A stretch of DNA of 64,000 nucleotides from Rutidosis leptorrhynchoides (lineage: Eukaryota; Streptophyta; Magnoliopsida; Asterales; Asteraceae), in contig NC_092333.1 in NCBI RefSeq assembly GCF_046630445.1, forward strand, positions 718,944,001-719,008,000, written 5' to 3'. Each line of letters starts with the position of its first letter. Positions within the stretch are counted from its first letter, which is position 1. Position numbers and translations under genes: made by a program. Below the pieces are notes generated by a model. It was not told the DNA's origin. It did not search any database and was given only the letters and a program-made list of their open reading frames with translations. Shown here piece by piece: positions 41,683 to 58,877 of the stretch.

Positions 41683-43642
41683 TTACCCTCGCGGGTCCCC
41701 ACACATCGGAATGAACTAAAGCAAAAGGAGATTCGGTTTTAGTATTACTAGTCTTAAAAGTACTTTGATGACTTTTAGCTAAAATGCAAGTTTCACAATC
41801 AATAGTTTTATTCGAAACAAGACTCGGAAATAAAATTTTTAAATAACTAGCAGACGGATGGCCAAGTCGTCGATGCCACAACCACGCTTGTCTATTGGAA
41901 GTCCCGTGAGTTAGCATGATTGTACCATCTCTAGTAACTTCGTCCACATAATATAACCCATTTCTTTCAGTACCACGACCAACAATCTTCCCGGTTCTGA
42001 TGTCCTGCAAGATGCAGAACGTTGGATGTAATATAACGGTACAATTAAGTTCCTTGGTAACATGACTAACAGATAATAATTTGTGTGAGAGAGCGGGAAC
42101 GTAAAGACAATTTTTTAAATTTATTGTTGGAGATATTTGGATCGTTCCCCCTCCTTTGACTTGAACAGTCCCACCGTTAGCCGTTTTAATTTTAGTTTTA
42201 TTTGGCTTTGACTCTGAATAAATATCATTTTTGTCAAACGTCATGGTGTCGGTGGCACAACAATCTATAATCCACTCGTCATTTTTATTTGAGAAAACAT
42301 CGTTAGTTAAAAAGGACTGTCCTTGCAAATTTTTCTCAATTTTAGGTGTATGGGACTGATCATAAAGTTTTATATTTCTGGAAGGTCTACTAGGTAACTT
42401 TTTACCAACTGAAGGGTTGATATGATCTCTTAAGTCACCTGAGGGATTAATATGGGAACTAGCAATATCTGGGGGGTCTATGTGAAATAAATTAAATCTA
42501 TTTGGGGTTAAAATACCCAACCCACCCGTTTGTTCCCAATTTACGGGTTGCAACCCTAAACCTAAGTTACCTCCACCACCCGATGAAGGTGGTCCAGCCG
42601 CCATCAACCCAAATCCGCCTTGTGCGACGGCGGTGGCGCCGGAGTTGCTGGTCTCTTGACTACCTTTGGTTGCCGCCGTCGTTGCCGTTGCAACCGCTGC
42701 CTTTCCTTTCCGGTGGCCGTCGTTCCACCACTCGGGGTACCCGACGATTCGGAAACACTGTTCTTTGGTGTGACGTTTCATGCCACACTCGGTGCACCTG
42801 AGGTGTTCCTTTGATTGATCTTGACGGCGATGATTCTTCGTGATGAGCCCTTGACCTTCGGTTTCTTTGGATTTGGATGATGACGGTGCTAATAGGCCGG
42901 ATCCGATACCAGAGTTGTTTGTACCATCGGTTTTAGTGCCGAATATGGTTTGATGAGCACTCTCCTTTCGAATGGCTGCGTAAGCCGCTTCGACGGTGGG
43001 TAACGGTTCCAACCGTAATAGCTCCCGTTTGATATTGTCATGTTTCCGGTCAAGTGCATTGAGAAATTGAAACAACTTTTGTTCTGACCGGATGTTATTG
43101 TACTTCACGATGTCATTTGGGTGTTCCATAGGGTTTGGATCCCTCATTTCAATTTCACCCCAAATGCCTTGCATTTGTAACCACAGTTCTTCAATTGATC
43201 TGTTTTCTTGTCTGATATTATTAGCCTTGACGTGCAGGTCAAAGGTCTGTAATTTGTCTTTACCGGCACTGTAAGTGGTGATAAGGGCTTCCCATAGAGA
43301 TTTCGTGGTGGGAAATTGAGTCAAATTGCTAGCAATTTGAGGTTCGATGTTCTGAATCAACCAGGAAAATACGATTAGATCTTCCTGATTCCATTTTTGT
43401 CGGTTTAATTCTGGAGGATCTTTAGTAAGGTGATTGAGGAGGGTCTCGGACTTGCCTCCGATGGCAACCTTGATCATTCTTGACCAAAGTGAAAAATTTG
43501 TGTTGTTAAGGCTAACACTGATCTTCAAAGAATCAGGTAACCTTTGTGTTTCATTGTTGGTTTGTAGCAGTTTAGCCAATTGGCTGGTTAACTCGGTGAT
43601 AAGTTGGTTATTTTGATTTTGAACATCGTCTGTTCCAGACAT
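41642..43642 (-). CDS. Copia gag, protease and integrase N-terminus
   Basis: The ORF is 666 codons starting MSGTDDVQNQ, 84 bp inside the LTR. The copia-type gag core is about 35-230 (NFSLWSRMIKVAIGG). A zinc knuckle CTECGMKRHTKEQC lies at 283-296, followed by VGYPEWW. The protease region at about 456-470 reads WIIDCCATDTM, where the family has DSG or DTG; the two residues after the catalytic Asp are both Cys, so the enzyme may be inactive. The integrase zinc domain (WLWHRRLGHP, CETCILAK) is about 588-620. The frame breaks at about 41648, in a run of seven T on the coding strand, just after HSDVWGP. A sequencing error in that homopolymer is possible. Confidence 0.92.
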   Translation of the reverse strand: MSGTDDVQNQNNQLITELTSQLAKLLQTNNETQRLPDSLKISVSLNNTNFSLWSRMIKVAIGGKSETLLNHLTKDPPELNRQKWNQEDLIVFSWLIQNIEPQIASNLTQFPTTKSLWEALITTYSAGKDKLQTFDLHVKANNIRQENRSIEELWLQMQGIWGEIEMRDPNPMEHPNDIVKYNNIRSEQKLFQFLNALDRKHDNIKRELLRLEPLPTVEAAYAAIRKESAHQTIFGTKTDGTNNSGIGSGLLAPSSSKSKETEGQGLITKNHRRQDQSKEHLRCTECGMKRHTKEQCFRIVGYPEWWNDGHRKGKAAVATATTAATKGSQETSNSGATAVAQGGFGLMAAGPPSSGGGGNLGLGLQPVNWEQTGGLGILTPNRFNLFHIDPPDIASSHINPSGDLRDHINPSVGKKLPSRPSRNIKLYDQSHTPKIEKNLQGQSFLTNDVFSNKNDEWIIDCCATDTMTFDKNDIYSESKPNKTKIKTANGGTVQVKGGGTIQISPTINLKNCLYVPALSHKLLSVSHVTKELNCTVILHPTFCILQDIRTGKIVGRGTERNGLYYVDEVTRDGTIMLTHGTSNRQAWLWHRRLGHPSASYLKILFPSLVSNKTIDCETCILAKSHQSTFKTSNTKTESPFALVHSDVWGPARVNGGHNIRYFFIIY

Positions 43643-43714
43643 GATGTTTTTCAGATAAATTGGTAAATGATTTGAGCTTGTATGTGTTTGTTATGATCCA
43701 AGATCAACAACACC

Positions 43715-43726
43715 GCTCTGATACCA
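43715..43726 (-). promoter_or_regulatory. Primer-binding site of the copia element
   Basis: TGGTATCAGAGC directly abuts the LTR end on the minus strand, complementary to initiator-methionine tRNA. Confidence 0.88.
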
Positions 43727-44014
43727 TGTTTTCTGATTGATAATAATGATGAAAACAATAAGAACAAATGTAAAAGTGTTGATCGTTTTGATTTCTATAT
43801 GAATGATAAACTAGAATTGATACATTTTACATTGTGGAGCCTGCCTATTTATGCTAAAAGAATACAACGGCTCTATAGCCTATTTTAGGCAAGGAGCCTA
43901 AGAATCAATGTTAAAACAGAAAGAAACGTTGGCTTTGATCTTGCCCTATAATCGTGGAAGCTATTTCGGGAAATGATGATATTTTTCTGATCCCAATCTT
44001 TTTATTTTCTAACA
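43727..44014 (-). repeat. 5' LTR of the copia element
   Basis: It differs from the 3' LTR at GCCTGCC versus GCCCGCC and TTAGGC versus TTAGAC; I saw no indel. Confidence 0.95.
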
Positions 44015-44019
44015 GATAA

Positions 44020-44335
44020 TGGATTGTTGCGTGGATGGGTTCGTTTTACTTGCGAGAGTTAGAAAACGTTTGGATCATAAATCTCTAAGTTGGGGCAAGA
44101 AGTTGTTACATTGGGTCCCCAATCCGTTTCCTTTTGAGGTGGGTAATTTGTTATTGGGTCTTTTCAATTTCAAAGATGGGTCGTGTTTGTGATATTGAAG
44201 CTATGCAGACATCTCAAATCTGATTCAAAGACATGGCATAAGCTTAAGGTTGCTAAACATTATCTTGAATTGACATCCTTGGAGTGTGAAATTTAATACT
44301 TAAGGAAGTTGTAAGAGACAATAGTGTTGGTTTCA
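44020..44335 (+). pseudogene. LINE fragment, right half
   Basis: After the GATAA duplication, short blocks KSDSKTWHKLKVAKHYLE resemble the spacer between endonuclease and reverse transcriptase of plant LINEs. Stops are frequent. Together with 38515-38727 it forms the pre-insertion site. Confidence 0.4.
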
Positions 44336-44737
44336 ATGGGTAGGAAAGTGTTATGGAGTGTAAAATGTTTGTAATCCCCTTTGCTAGTTTATATTTTTGA
44401 TCTTTATATCGGTTTCGTCATATGGACATAGTGTATGTAAGTCCAGTTAATATATGTTGTATTGTTTGGTTTTTCACATTCTTGTGAAAAATCTTATTAA
44501 TTTAATTTCGGTTTTTTTTCCGAAAAAATATATAAATAAACTTTGAGTAAATACATTAATGTTCATAAATAAAAATATTATAGTTTAAAGTTTAAAGACA
44601 AACAAGTATATAACATTACATTTATATATAGTTTAAAGACAAATAAGTGTATTGCATTTATATAAAGTATTTAGGTGAAAAGAACATACAAGGGGTCGAA
44701 TTAACACATATACCACATGTACACAAATAGACAACAA

Positions 44738-45345
44738 CTAGAAAAAATCCGACCGCGCGTTGCTGCGGTTGTATTCGACGCGCGGTCCAATTTGGATATA
44801 CGATGTCCGTTTCGCGTATAGTTAGTCGTGTTGTATATGTATATATATGTATGTAATATAGCCCGAAATATTTATTTTTTTTAACGATGTCCGTTTCGCG
44901 TATAGTTAGTCGCGTTGTGTTCGTAAAATTATTTCGAGTTGAACGGTGGTCTCGGAAAAATTTAACTCGCACCGAGCGTGAATATAGGGCCCGTTATTTA
45001 GTGTTTTTTTAACGATGTCTGTTTTGCATATAGTTAGTCCCGTTGGGTTCGTGAGATTTTTTCGAGTTGAACGGTGGCCTCGGAAAAATTTAACTCGCAC
45101 CGAGCGAGAAGATATGGCCCGTTATAAATTCGGGTGGAGTAAGGTTTTTTTATTTTAATTAAATTATAAATTTACGTTTTTTACCCCTGAAAAAGTGTAA
45201 AGTTGAGGGGTTGTTGTGTAATTTGTGCGAAAGTTGGAGGACCGTTTGTAGTGTGAACGTAAACTCAAAACGAAAATGCGTTAAAACTGAAACGACCAAA
45301 AATGGGAGGAGGTTTAGTATATAAGTATAAAGTATAATATAATAT
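44738..45345 (-). mobile_element. Small non-autonomous Helitron
   Basis: On the minus strand the 3' end has a GC-rich hairpin (CCGCAGCAACGCGCGG) followed by TCGGATTTTTTCTAG and then a T, the CTAG-T signature of Helitrons. The right part (TATACTAAACCTCCTCCC on the minus strand) resembles Helitron 5' ends, but the exact start is uncertain. It holds three partial tandem units beginning ACGATGTCYGTTT at 44800, 44884 and 45012. Confidence 0.55.
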
Positions 45346-45584
45346 CATTTGTTGTCAAGTTTATAAAAATTAACATTTCAAATTTTGTTAAAAAAAAAAA
45401 ATTAAAAGTAACTTTTAATATATGATTTGTTTAACCGCTCTGAGAATTCACGCTTAAAAGTATTGTACTCCATACAATTTTACAATTGAAAACCGTCAAT
45501 TTAAAAACAATAATTAACCGCTATGCACAATATATTTTAGTGTGTTTACGACAACTTTAATGTTGTCGTTAGAAAAATACTTTA

Positions 45585-49394
<3,810 letters not shown>

Positions 49395-49584
49395 CTTTAG
49401 TATATAAAAGTTGCTATGTGTAATTTTTGTAGTCTAAATCCTTTAAAAAAGTTTGTGCCCCCGTACAAACAAAATTTTACATCTGTCACTTGATATAAGC
49501 CATCCAAAAAAAAAAAAAAAAAGGATTGGACCTTAACCAGTGACACCAGTGACTTGCATTCTTAGATCTGCCACTGTGTGAAGT

Positions 49585-49900
49585 TGTGAACCACATTCTA
49601 TATGGTGGATGGCCGGGCTTCACATTAATTATTGTTGATGGGCTAAATTTATACCCAGGGAATGATAATTACTTGGGTATGATTACGTGGGCTATTATTA
49701 TAACCAGGGAGCATAAAAAATAATTATAATTATATATAATAAATAAATTTAAATAATTAAAAGGATATCAATCACTATGTTAATACTTATTTAAAAATTT
49801 GTATATGCATTATCTTCCTGTAAAGTGGTGACTAAGCATTGAATTTTACTATGCAAAGTAAAAGACACCGATATCTATTATCAATTACACACGATATAAT
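49585..49900. other. AT-rich spacer, no gene seen
   Basis: It follows the right TSD of the hAT. I see no element ends or coding motif. Confidence 0.5.
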
Positions 49901-50006
49901 ATAGATATAGATATAGATATAGATATAGATATAGATATAGATATAGATATAGATATAGATATAGATATAGATATAGATATAGATATAGATATAGATATAG
50001 ATAGAG
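49901..50006. repeat. Hexanucleotide microsatellite (ATAGAT)n
   Basis: About 17 uninterrupted ATAGAT units form the cleanest hexamer array in the window. Confidence 0.95.
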
Positions 50007-50029
50007 ACTAGATTTATGATCCCGTACGT

Positions 50030-50444
50030 TATAAAGTAGTTGTAAATTTATATATTCCCAAATATAACTATCGAGCTTTGTGCATGTTGTCGAATTAAAA
50101 CATCATAACATACATGATGTACACCATAATCACATCATGATAAGAATATGAAAGTAGACTTACTTGATTGTAGAACCGATCTCAAGATTGAATGATGAAG
50201 CCACAAGAGATTGTCGATTCCAATATTGATGTTCTTATTCTGATGGAAGGATTTCTTTATTAGTGTTCTTGAGAGAATACATAATGAACAACATATTGAT
50301 AAATGACCACATCCATTTATTTATAGTTATGGTGGTTATTTCCATCATATAACCGCCAAAGTTAGTTAGGGTATTAGTTATCATTAAGGCAAACATTATG
50401 GTATAAATGGTAAAAGGTCACAAACATTAGGGATTATTCTAACA
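50030..50444 (-). repeat. LTR of a decayed copia element (outer edge uncertain)
   Basis: The inner edge is clear: on the minus strand CGGTCAAGTGGGAGAA (polypurine tract, 50445-50460) is followed by TGTTAGAATAATCCC. The outer edge is estimated, as no TSD was found. Confidence 0.5.
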
Positions 50445-51099
50445 TTCTCCCACTTGACCGAATTGCCATTTTACATAAACTGAAAGTTAGGTTGGCCAAG
50501 TTTATGTTAATCATCATAATTTCACATAGCACCAAAGTAAAAAGTTACAGCCTTACGTGTCGCGTTTGATGCGGGACCCCATCAATTATACAGATGGTGA
50601 TAATATAAAATGTATGATTCATTTAAACCGAAAATCTGAAATGACAAGAGCATAATGTGGTACATAAATAAGTTTGTCTATAATGAAACATAAGTGTGCA
50701 CAGTTGAAGTAATAATAGACAAACTAGACATAATAGTGAAGGATATTTACTTATAGCGCTTATTTTAAAATTAAACGTAATCATGAAATTTCACACTAAC
50801 TTCAACATTACGTAAGTTCTTAAATAAAACCCCAATTTAGCGAAATGACTCATAAATCGTTTGGGTTGTAGACCTAGAGTTAGTTGATCTGCAAGCATTT
50901 CATAAGTTATAATGTTCTCGATACATATAAATTATTCCTTCACTCATTCGCGTACATATAAATACGTTGTATCGAGGTATAAATTAGTTTATGTTGAATT
51001 GTTACGTATGGTTCGAAAAGCTCATGATTGCGTTATTATCGCAGTAAATCTTTAATGGCCTTGATATGGACTTAGCAATTATGAGTCCAATGATTAAGT

Positions 51100-52760
51100 G
51101 TCTCAACAACATTAAATTACATGTCGATTTATACACTGAAAGTTACTCAACCATCATTGTTGAGGTCAATATTAGCACTTGATCTTTATTCTCCAATAAA
51201 TGGGACCACTTGACAGCATGAAAATATATCTCACAGTTTACTTACTAGTTTCTTTGCATTTCGCAAAGTCTGAATCTGAGTATCTAATAACTACAAGGTT
51301 TCAGATCTAGTATAAGTTAATTTGTATTACTCCTTCGTTCTTATAGATATCGAAATACTTTCTTAGCAACCTTTCAGTGATATAGGCCAGGAGTAACTTT
51401 AAATCTGACCAACCTACCAGATATATATGCGATATCTTGTCGAGTACAAACTAGAGCATAAGTTAAGCTTCCTATTATGAAAGCATAAGGACTTCGCCTC
51501 ATTTCCTCATGTTCAACTTCAGTTCTTGAACTTTAATGAGACTCAAAATATCAACCTTTAACCGCATGAGTGACCATGAGGGAGCAATGTTGCATATTGA
51601 ACCTAGTGAATACATGTTCAATTTATGCCTTTTGGAATAACCTAACATCCCACTAGCTCAATCTTGACGAATTTCAATTTTATAACATGAGAAACTTCAC
51701 AAAGATCTTACGTGTCAAAGTTCTAGATAGAAAAGTTTTCACTCATGAAACAAATCAACATTATTACTTGTTAAAAGGATATCATCAACCTAAAGCACAA
51801 GTAAAATAAAATTTCTCCCACTCATCTTGAGGTACACTTAGTGATCTACCTGATTTTTAATGAAGTTGTGTTTCTTCATTACTTCATTATCTTTGAATAC
51901 ACTTAGCGAGATACATTCTTAAGCCCATCAATACATTTCTCAAGTTTACAAACTAAACGTTCATGGCTTTTAAATTTAAAACCTTGTGGTTGGTCCATGA
52001 ACACGACTTCGTGTAAATCTCCGTTAAGAAATGTTTTGACGTTCATTTGGTGTAAATCTAAGTCGGAATGAGCTAATCGGGCCTTAAGATCCTTAGGGAG
52101 TCTTTTCTCGACACTTTTGAGAAAAAGTTTCTTTATAATCAATACCATCATTTTGAGTATACCCTTTTGAAACCAAAAGAGTTTTAATCAACAATTTTGT
52201 TTGGTAATTTAACTTGTCCCCAAACGTCACTTTTGCTCATTGAGATCAACTCATCTTTCATTGCTTCCCCCATGAGCTGATTGGTCATGGGTAATGGCAT
52301 CTTCAAATGATTCGGGGTCATTGAATTTCCCTAAGTCAAAATCAGCCTCATTCAAATATATATAATAGTCGCCATAATTCATGGGCTGCCTTTATCGTTG
52401 TGACATGCGCAACAACTGTTGAGTTTCTTGTGGTTCAACATTAGTCACGTGGTTCTATTTATTTACCTCGACATTAATTGGATGATCATGAGAAGTAATT
52501 TGAGGTGTCAAGTGGCGTGTTAATCGGATGGGCACATGAATTATTGGTGTCTCATCTCGAGACACTTGTTTAAGTTCTTTTAAATGAACCGCTCCCACTG
52601 TTATTAGCATTTTCAAGAAACTCTGCATGATGTGTCTCGACAATTCTGGTACTGTTAGACGGGAAATTAAATCGGTAACCCTTATATCGTTATGGGTACT
52701 CAATGAAGGGGAAACTAATGGTTTTTTTTTATTGAAGTCCAATTTTCGTGTTTAGTATTG
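51100..52760 (-). pseudogene. Decayed Ty1/copia pol
   Basis: Readable minus-strand pieces are a reverse-transcriptase block at 51903-52151 (LDLHQMNVKTFLNGDL, YMDQPQGF-like, CKLEKCIDGLK) and a later block at about 51480-51560 (RRSPYAFIIGSLTYALVCTR, then QDIAYISG). A charged linker ahead of RT is found at 52455-52742. Many stops and indels separate them. The style (MDQPQGF, PYAxxxGSLxYA) suggests a Tork/Angela-type lineage. The second LTR is missing. Confidence 0.7.
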
Positions 52761-53697
52761 TATAGCTTTATTTCGGCTAGACATCACTTAAACTCGTAAA
52801 ATATTATAAACTGGGTTTTTTTCATGACCAGATTTCATATGGTGTAGTAAAATCATCAGTGTCTATACTGAATGATTTATGACCACCAATGCCCAAAGGA
52901 AAATACCCACATAATACTAATAATCCAGTACTTCGCGTGGCACCTTTCTTATTTCATTTGGTCATTTGCGCCTATATAAATTCTACACATTGTTCAAAAT
53001 ATGAGAAAATAAGATGAGGCAGAAATTCATCTTTCACAAATCTAGTCATTATGTCTCGTGAAATGTGGCATAAATGTTGGTGCCACAACATTGATGTGGC
53101 TTGTAGATCTCATTTTCACTTATTTCGATTTACATTCTCATTACCATTAAATGATAATACAGATTCCCTCAAGACAACCATTTCCAACAACATGAGAAAC
53201 CTGTAAACTAATATATACTTTATTGTATCCAAATGTAAATACAAAGTCATCCATATTCAGTTTAGATACATATATTAAGTTTAGAGTCATTATGAGCACG
53301 TAAAGAGTTCCATAATGATTTAAACAAAAGCATTATACATATCACGCATCACCTTTGAGCAGAAACGTATTATATATGCTAATTAGGCTTATATATTTCA
53401 TTGTTCAAACTATCATGCAATTAACCGTTGAATTAATTGAATAATAACTTGAACAATTTTTCATTGTAGCATTAATTGAAAAGTTATTTAAATTAATATA
53501 AAAAGTTACCATCAATCAAATATCAAATAATCTATTATAATTTGTAACATAGTGAGTTTTGTTCAGTAAGAATGCAATAACGCATAGAATGATTCCATGA
53601 AAACATAAGACGCACACCAATTAATAAGCATATTTTTCTTCATGTGAAATTGGCATGCAAATAAATTAGATGTATGTGTTCTGTGAAATCTATAGCC

Positions 53698-53701
<4 letters not shown>
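52761..53701. other. Decayed sequence, no clear gene
   Basis: The left part may be the integrase-side remainder of the copia ruin. The rest is AT-rich without motifs. Confidence 0.4.

Positions 53702-53765
<64 letters not shown>
53702..53765. repeat. (TA)n array
   Basis: A pure TA run directly left of a Helitron-like element. Confidence 0.95.
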
Positions 53766-53769
<4 letters not shown>

Positions 53770-54171
53770 AATAAACCTCTAAAATGATGACATCATCATT
53801 AAGCTAAATTATCATTTACTTTGCATAATGATGATGTCATAATTATATATTAATTTAATTAAAAAAATAATACAAAATCTTTTATAAAAGGAAATATTAA
53901 TCTCTCATAAATTGTAATTTTATTTTTCTAAAAAAATTTAAAAGACATTTATTATTATTAATTATTATTATTAAATATATATATATAAATATTCAACTTT
54001 GAGCGAACTTTATGTTTTTAAAATCAATGACAAGTTTCTTAGTCGGAATCTGTGATTCCACGGGACAATAAACTAAATGACTTTAACATTTACATTCACT
54101 TAATACTTAAAATATATCATTAAACTATTTCGTTTAAACAAACCCGTGTTTCCACGGGTCATTTCACTAGT
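53766..54171 (+). mobile_element. Small Helitron
   Basis: The 3' end is a hairpin (CCCGTG TTT CCACGGG, about 54124-54139) followed by TCATTTCACTAG and T, a textbook Helitron terminus. The likely 5' end is TCTAATAAACCTCTAAAATG after the TA array. A second hairpin-like block (GATTCCACGGG) lies at about 54053. Confidence 0.55.
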
Positions 54172-54194
54172 GTGTGTGTATATATATATATATA

Positions 54195-54208
54195 CATACA
54201 TACATACA

Positions 54209-54238
<30 letters not shown>
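54195..54238. repeat. (CATA)n microsatellite
   Basis: About eleven CATA units, bordered by TA runs. Confidence 0.9.
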
Positions 54239-54240
<2 letters not shown>

Positions 54241-54249
54241 CATATATAT

Positions 54250-54289
54250 AAAAGAAAAGGTTTTTCTTGATTGAAAGTTATTTATGGAC

Positions 54290-54364
<75 letters not shown>

Positions 54365-54385
54365 CAAGAAAAACTTTTTCTTTTA
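54250..54385. repeat. Foldback unit with a (TA)n core
   Basis: AAAGAAAAGGTTTTTCTTGA at about 54251-54270 is inverted at about 54363-54384 around a TA array (54292-54362). Related arms (GATTGTGGTTGAAAGTTATT) recur at about 55475, 56350 and 56455, each beside a TA array. It may be a small palindromic MITE whose centre has expanded. Confidence 0.55.
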
Positions 54386-55493
54386 TATATATATATATAT
54401 ATATACTAGGTTTTTTGAGCCCGTACGTTGCACGGGTGTGTAAAAATCTGTGCAAAAAATGTAATTTACAGTTCATATTAGTATATAAAATACGAATAGT
54501 ATAAGAATTATTTAAGAGCCCATGTTGTTGACAAAATTTAAAAATTGTGCGTTGCACATTGGGTAAAATAATCGTGCAAAATTAATTGATTTTTCAAACA
54601 TTTATTCTTTTGAGTTTAAAAGCCCGTGATGTTGAAAAATTTCAAAGTTCTTTTGAGTTTAAGAGCCCGTGACGTTGACAAATTTTAAAAGTAATTTTGG
54701 GTGGTATTAGTAACTTAATGTCTACAATTTTTTCTCACCACTAATATCTTTTTAATTATATATGAATTATATACTACGTAATATTTCGAGAAAATATGAG
54801 TACATTGAAAATTTATCATGGAACGTATATTGAAAAGTCCAAGTTCTCTTATTTTAGAATTAATATATAAAATTATTTTTTTTAATAAAAGTGTAAGCCG
54901 CGAGTTTAATTATGAAAAAGTTGTTAGTAATTTCAGCAAAATAACTGTACTCGGAGGAGTCGTTTTGTATATTTAATATTATAATAGTTATATTTGCATG
55001 TTCATAAATATTTGAAGGACTTAAACTGTAAATTCAAATCACCTTCATATTTATTGTTAAAAAGAAGTGCTCCGTTGGTAGTGCATCGAAACTTCGTGTA
55101 GAATACAATTTATTGCATTTAGTTCATAAAATTATTTCGCGTTGAACGATGATGGCGATGAAACCTAACTCTCGGCAAACAAAAAGATAAATCCATTCAC
55201 AAAATTTGGTGAGTTTTGTTTGGTGGATTTATATTATAAATATAACTATATATAGTTATACCCCATACTATTAATATATTAATTAATATTAAGCATTATT
55301 ATAATATTTATATTCTTACATATGACATATGTAATACTCCGTGATATTTATATTTATACTTTCCTATTTTATATTTATATTATAATAGTAAGTATGCCAT
55401 TAATTAATTTGTAATCAATTTAATAATATATATAATATAGATATATAGATATAATATATAGATACAAACATCCTAAAATAACTTTCAACCACA

Positions 55494-55595
<102 letters not shown>

Positions 55596-55708
55596 AAATC
55601 TATATATAAATACACCGTATGAAACATGTAATCAATTCTGAAAATCCCTAAACTTTAGTAACATATTTTATAGTGGTAGTACATATTCTTCTTAGAATTT
55701 AAATATTA

Positions 55709-55958
55709 CTCTCTCCGTCCCATATTAATAGTCCACGGACAAAAAACACACAGTTTAAGAAAATGTCATAAAAGTACTGTACTTTCTGTTTACTTTTCAG
55801 TTTTACCCTTACTTTTTCTTTCTCCTTTAATCCTATCCACATACATTAAGGGCATAATAGAACTTAATGTTCTTATTCTTTTCTATTTATAAAAGTGGAC
55901 TATTAATTTAAGACATCCCAAAATGGAATACTTGACTATTAATATGGGACGGAGGTAG
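55709..55958. mobile_element. Stowaway-type MITE (Tc1/mariner)
   Basis: CTCTCTCCGTCCCATATTAA at the left mirrors TTAATATGGGACGGAGGTAG at the right. TA flanks both sides (55707-55708 and 55959-55960). The size, 250 bp, fits the family. Confidence 0.88.
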
Positions 55959-56376
55959 TATTTATTATTGATAATAATAATTAAAAATTTAGTATTACTA
56001 TTATTAAAATTAAAATTAAAATTATATTAAATACCCATATTTTATCCAAATATTTATATATAATTTACATATAATTAAAAAGATATTAATTTTGAGAAAT
56101 AAAAAAGAAGTTGTAGACGTTAAGTTACTAACACTACTTTTAAAATTTATCAAAATCACAGGCTTTTAAAATCTAAGTAAAATTTTAAATTATGCAACAC
56201 CACGGGTTCTTAAATAATTCTTATAATTTTTCTATTATCTAGTACCACTATTTACATATGAACTGCAAATTACATTTATGCACAGTTTTTTACACACACG
56301 TGCAACGCACGGGCTCTCTATACAAATATACAAACCAAAAAAAATTTCTTGATTGTGGTTAAAAGTTATTTAAGGA

Positions 56377-56380
<4 letters not shown>

Positions 56381-56435
<55 letters not shown>

Positions 56436-56485
56436 CCAAATTTTTTTTGTGAATTGTGGTTGAAAGTTATTTTAGGATGTTTGTT

Positions 56486-56536
<51 letters not shown>
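56381..56536. repeat. Two (TA)n arrays with shared arms
   Basis: TA arrays at 56381-56434 and 56489-56536 are each preceded by a GATTGTGGTTRAAAGTTATT-like arm. Confidence 0.85.
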
Positions 56537-56539
<3 letters not shown>

Positions 56540-56694
56540 GAGAACGTAATCAGTAAAAAGGATGTAAACATTTCACACGTATTTCTTATAGCTTCACTAT
56601 ATTTTCCCATTATAAATATAAACATGTATGTATGGTATGTATTTATGGGGTAAATTTTCCCATTATAGCTTCACCATATTATAAACACGTATAG

Positions 56695-56696
<2 letters not shown>

Positions 56697-56762
<66 letters not shown>

Positions 56763-56782
56763 TATTATTATTATTATTATTA
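56697..56782. repeat. (ATT)n microsatellite
   Basis: About 28 ATT units with one interruption. Confidence 0.95.
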
Positions 56783-56799
56783 ATTATATTATTATTATT

Positions 56800-56970
56800 T
56801 GTGATGACCCAGAGATTTCTGACCAAATTTAAACCTAATCTTTAAATAGTTTCGACATGATAAGCAAAGTCTGTAATGTTGAGTCGTAAAATTTTGAAAA
56901 CTGTTTAGATGAATTCATTTGACCTTTGACTATTCTCGACGATTCACGAACCATGGTTGAAAATAAAGAC

Positions 56971-56972
<2 letters not shown>
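56800..56972 (+). mobile_element. LTR fragment related to the 3.8-kb solo LTR
   Basis: It begins TGTGATGACCCAGAGATTTC and matches the first 170 bases of the minus strand of 45585-49394 (AAATTTAAACYTAATCTTTA, GATAAGCAAAGTCTGTAA). It runs into a TA array; the rest is not recognisable. Confidence 0.65.
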
Positions 56973-58080
<1,108 letters not shown>

Positions 58081-58456
58081 TCGACAGCCTTTGGCCATAA
58101 AAAAATGTGACAACTCAGCGATGTCTACTTGAGGGGGAGTCAACTCTATACTGCACTCTTTTTTCCTTGACTAAAGTTTTTATCCCACTGGGTTTTTCTT
58201 TAGTAAAGTTTTTAACGAGACAGTACTAGTTGAACTCTAATAAAATTGATCATCCAAGGGGAAGTGTTATAATATGAAGGTACAAAAAGTCATATGGAGA
58301 TATGGATGATAAATTTTATAGTCAACTTTGTATAGCTTGCATAGTAATATTTTATACTATAAATAGACATGTATGGTAGCCATTTAATAGTGTGCCATTT
58401 CTCTTGAAATAAAAATATCAATATTTCTTCTCTCTTTGTTCTTATATATTGTTACA
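58081..58456 (+). mobile_element. Ty1/copia 3' end: polypurine tract and short LTR
   Basis: GTCTACTTGAGGGGGAGT and the phrases CCCACTGGGTTTTTCTTTAG and CCAAGGGGAAG are typical 3' ends of short-LTR copia elements. The LTR is 58265-58456 (TGTTATAATATG to ATTGTTACA, 192 bp) with TATA-like ACTATAAATAG inside. The coding region upstream is lost. Confidence 0.65.
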
Positions 58457-58459
58457 TAT

Positions 58460-58833
<374 letters not shown>

Positions 58834-58877
58834 AATATAGTTAATAAAATTATAGCGTTAAACTTAGCGTTAAAATT

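Larger units (their letters stand above)
38728..44014 (-). mobile_element. Full-length Ty1/copia element, young
   Basis: The 288-bp LTRs (38728-39015 and 43727-44014) differ at only two positions that I can see. The TSD is GATAA (38723-38727 and 44015-44019). The polypurine tract lies at 39016-39027 and the primer site at 43715-43726. Gag-pol fills the interior. It is inserted in a LINE-like fragment inside the hAT. Confidence 0.95.

Noticed and set aside
49901-50006. Regular array that might suggest CRISPR or a satellite
   Set aside because: It is a 6-bp microsatellite without spacers, in a plant genome.
51480-52742. Host gene interpretation of the short conserved ORFs
   Set aside because: The motifs (MDQPQGF-like, PYAFIIGSLTYA) are those of copia reverse transcriptase, in several broken frames.
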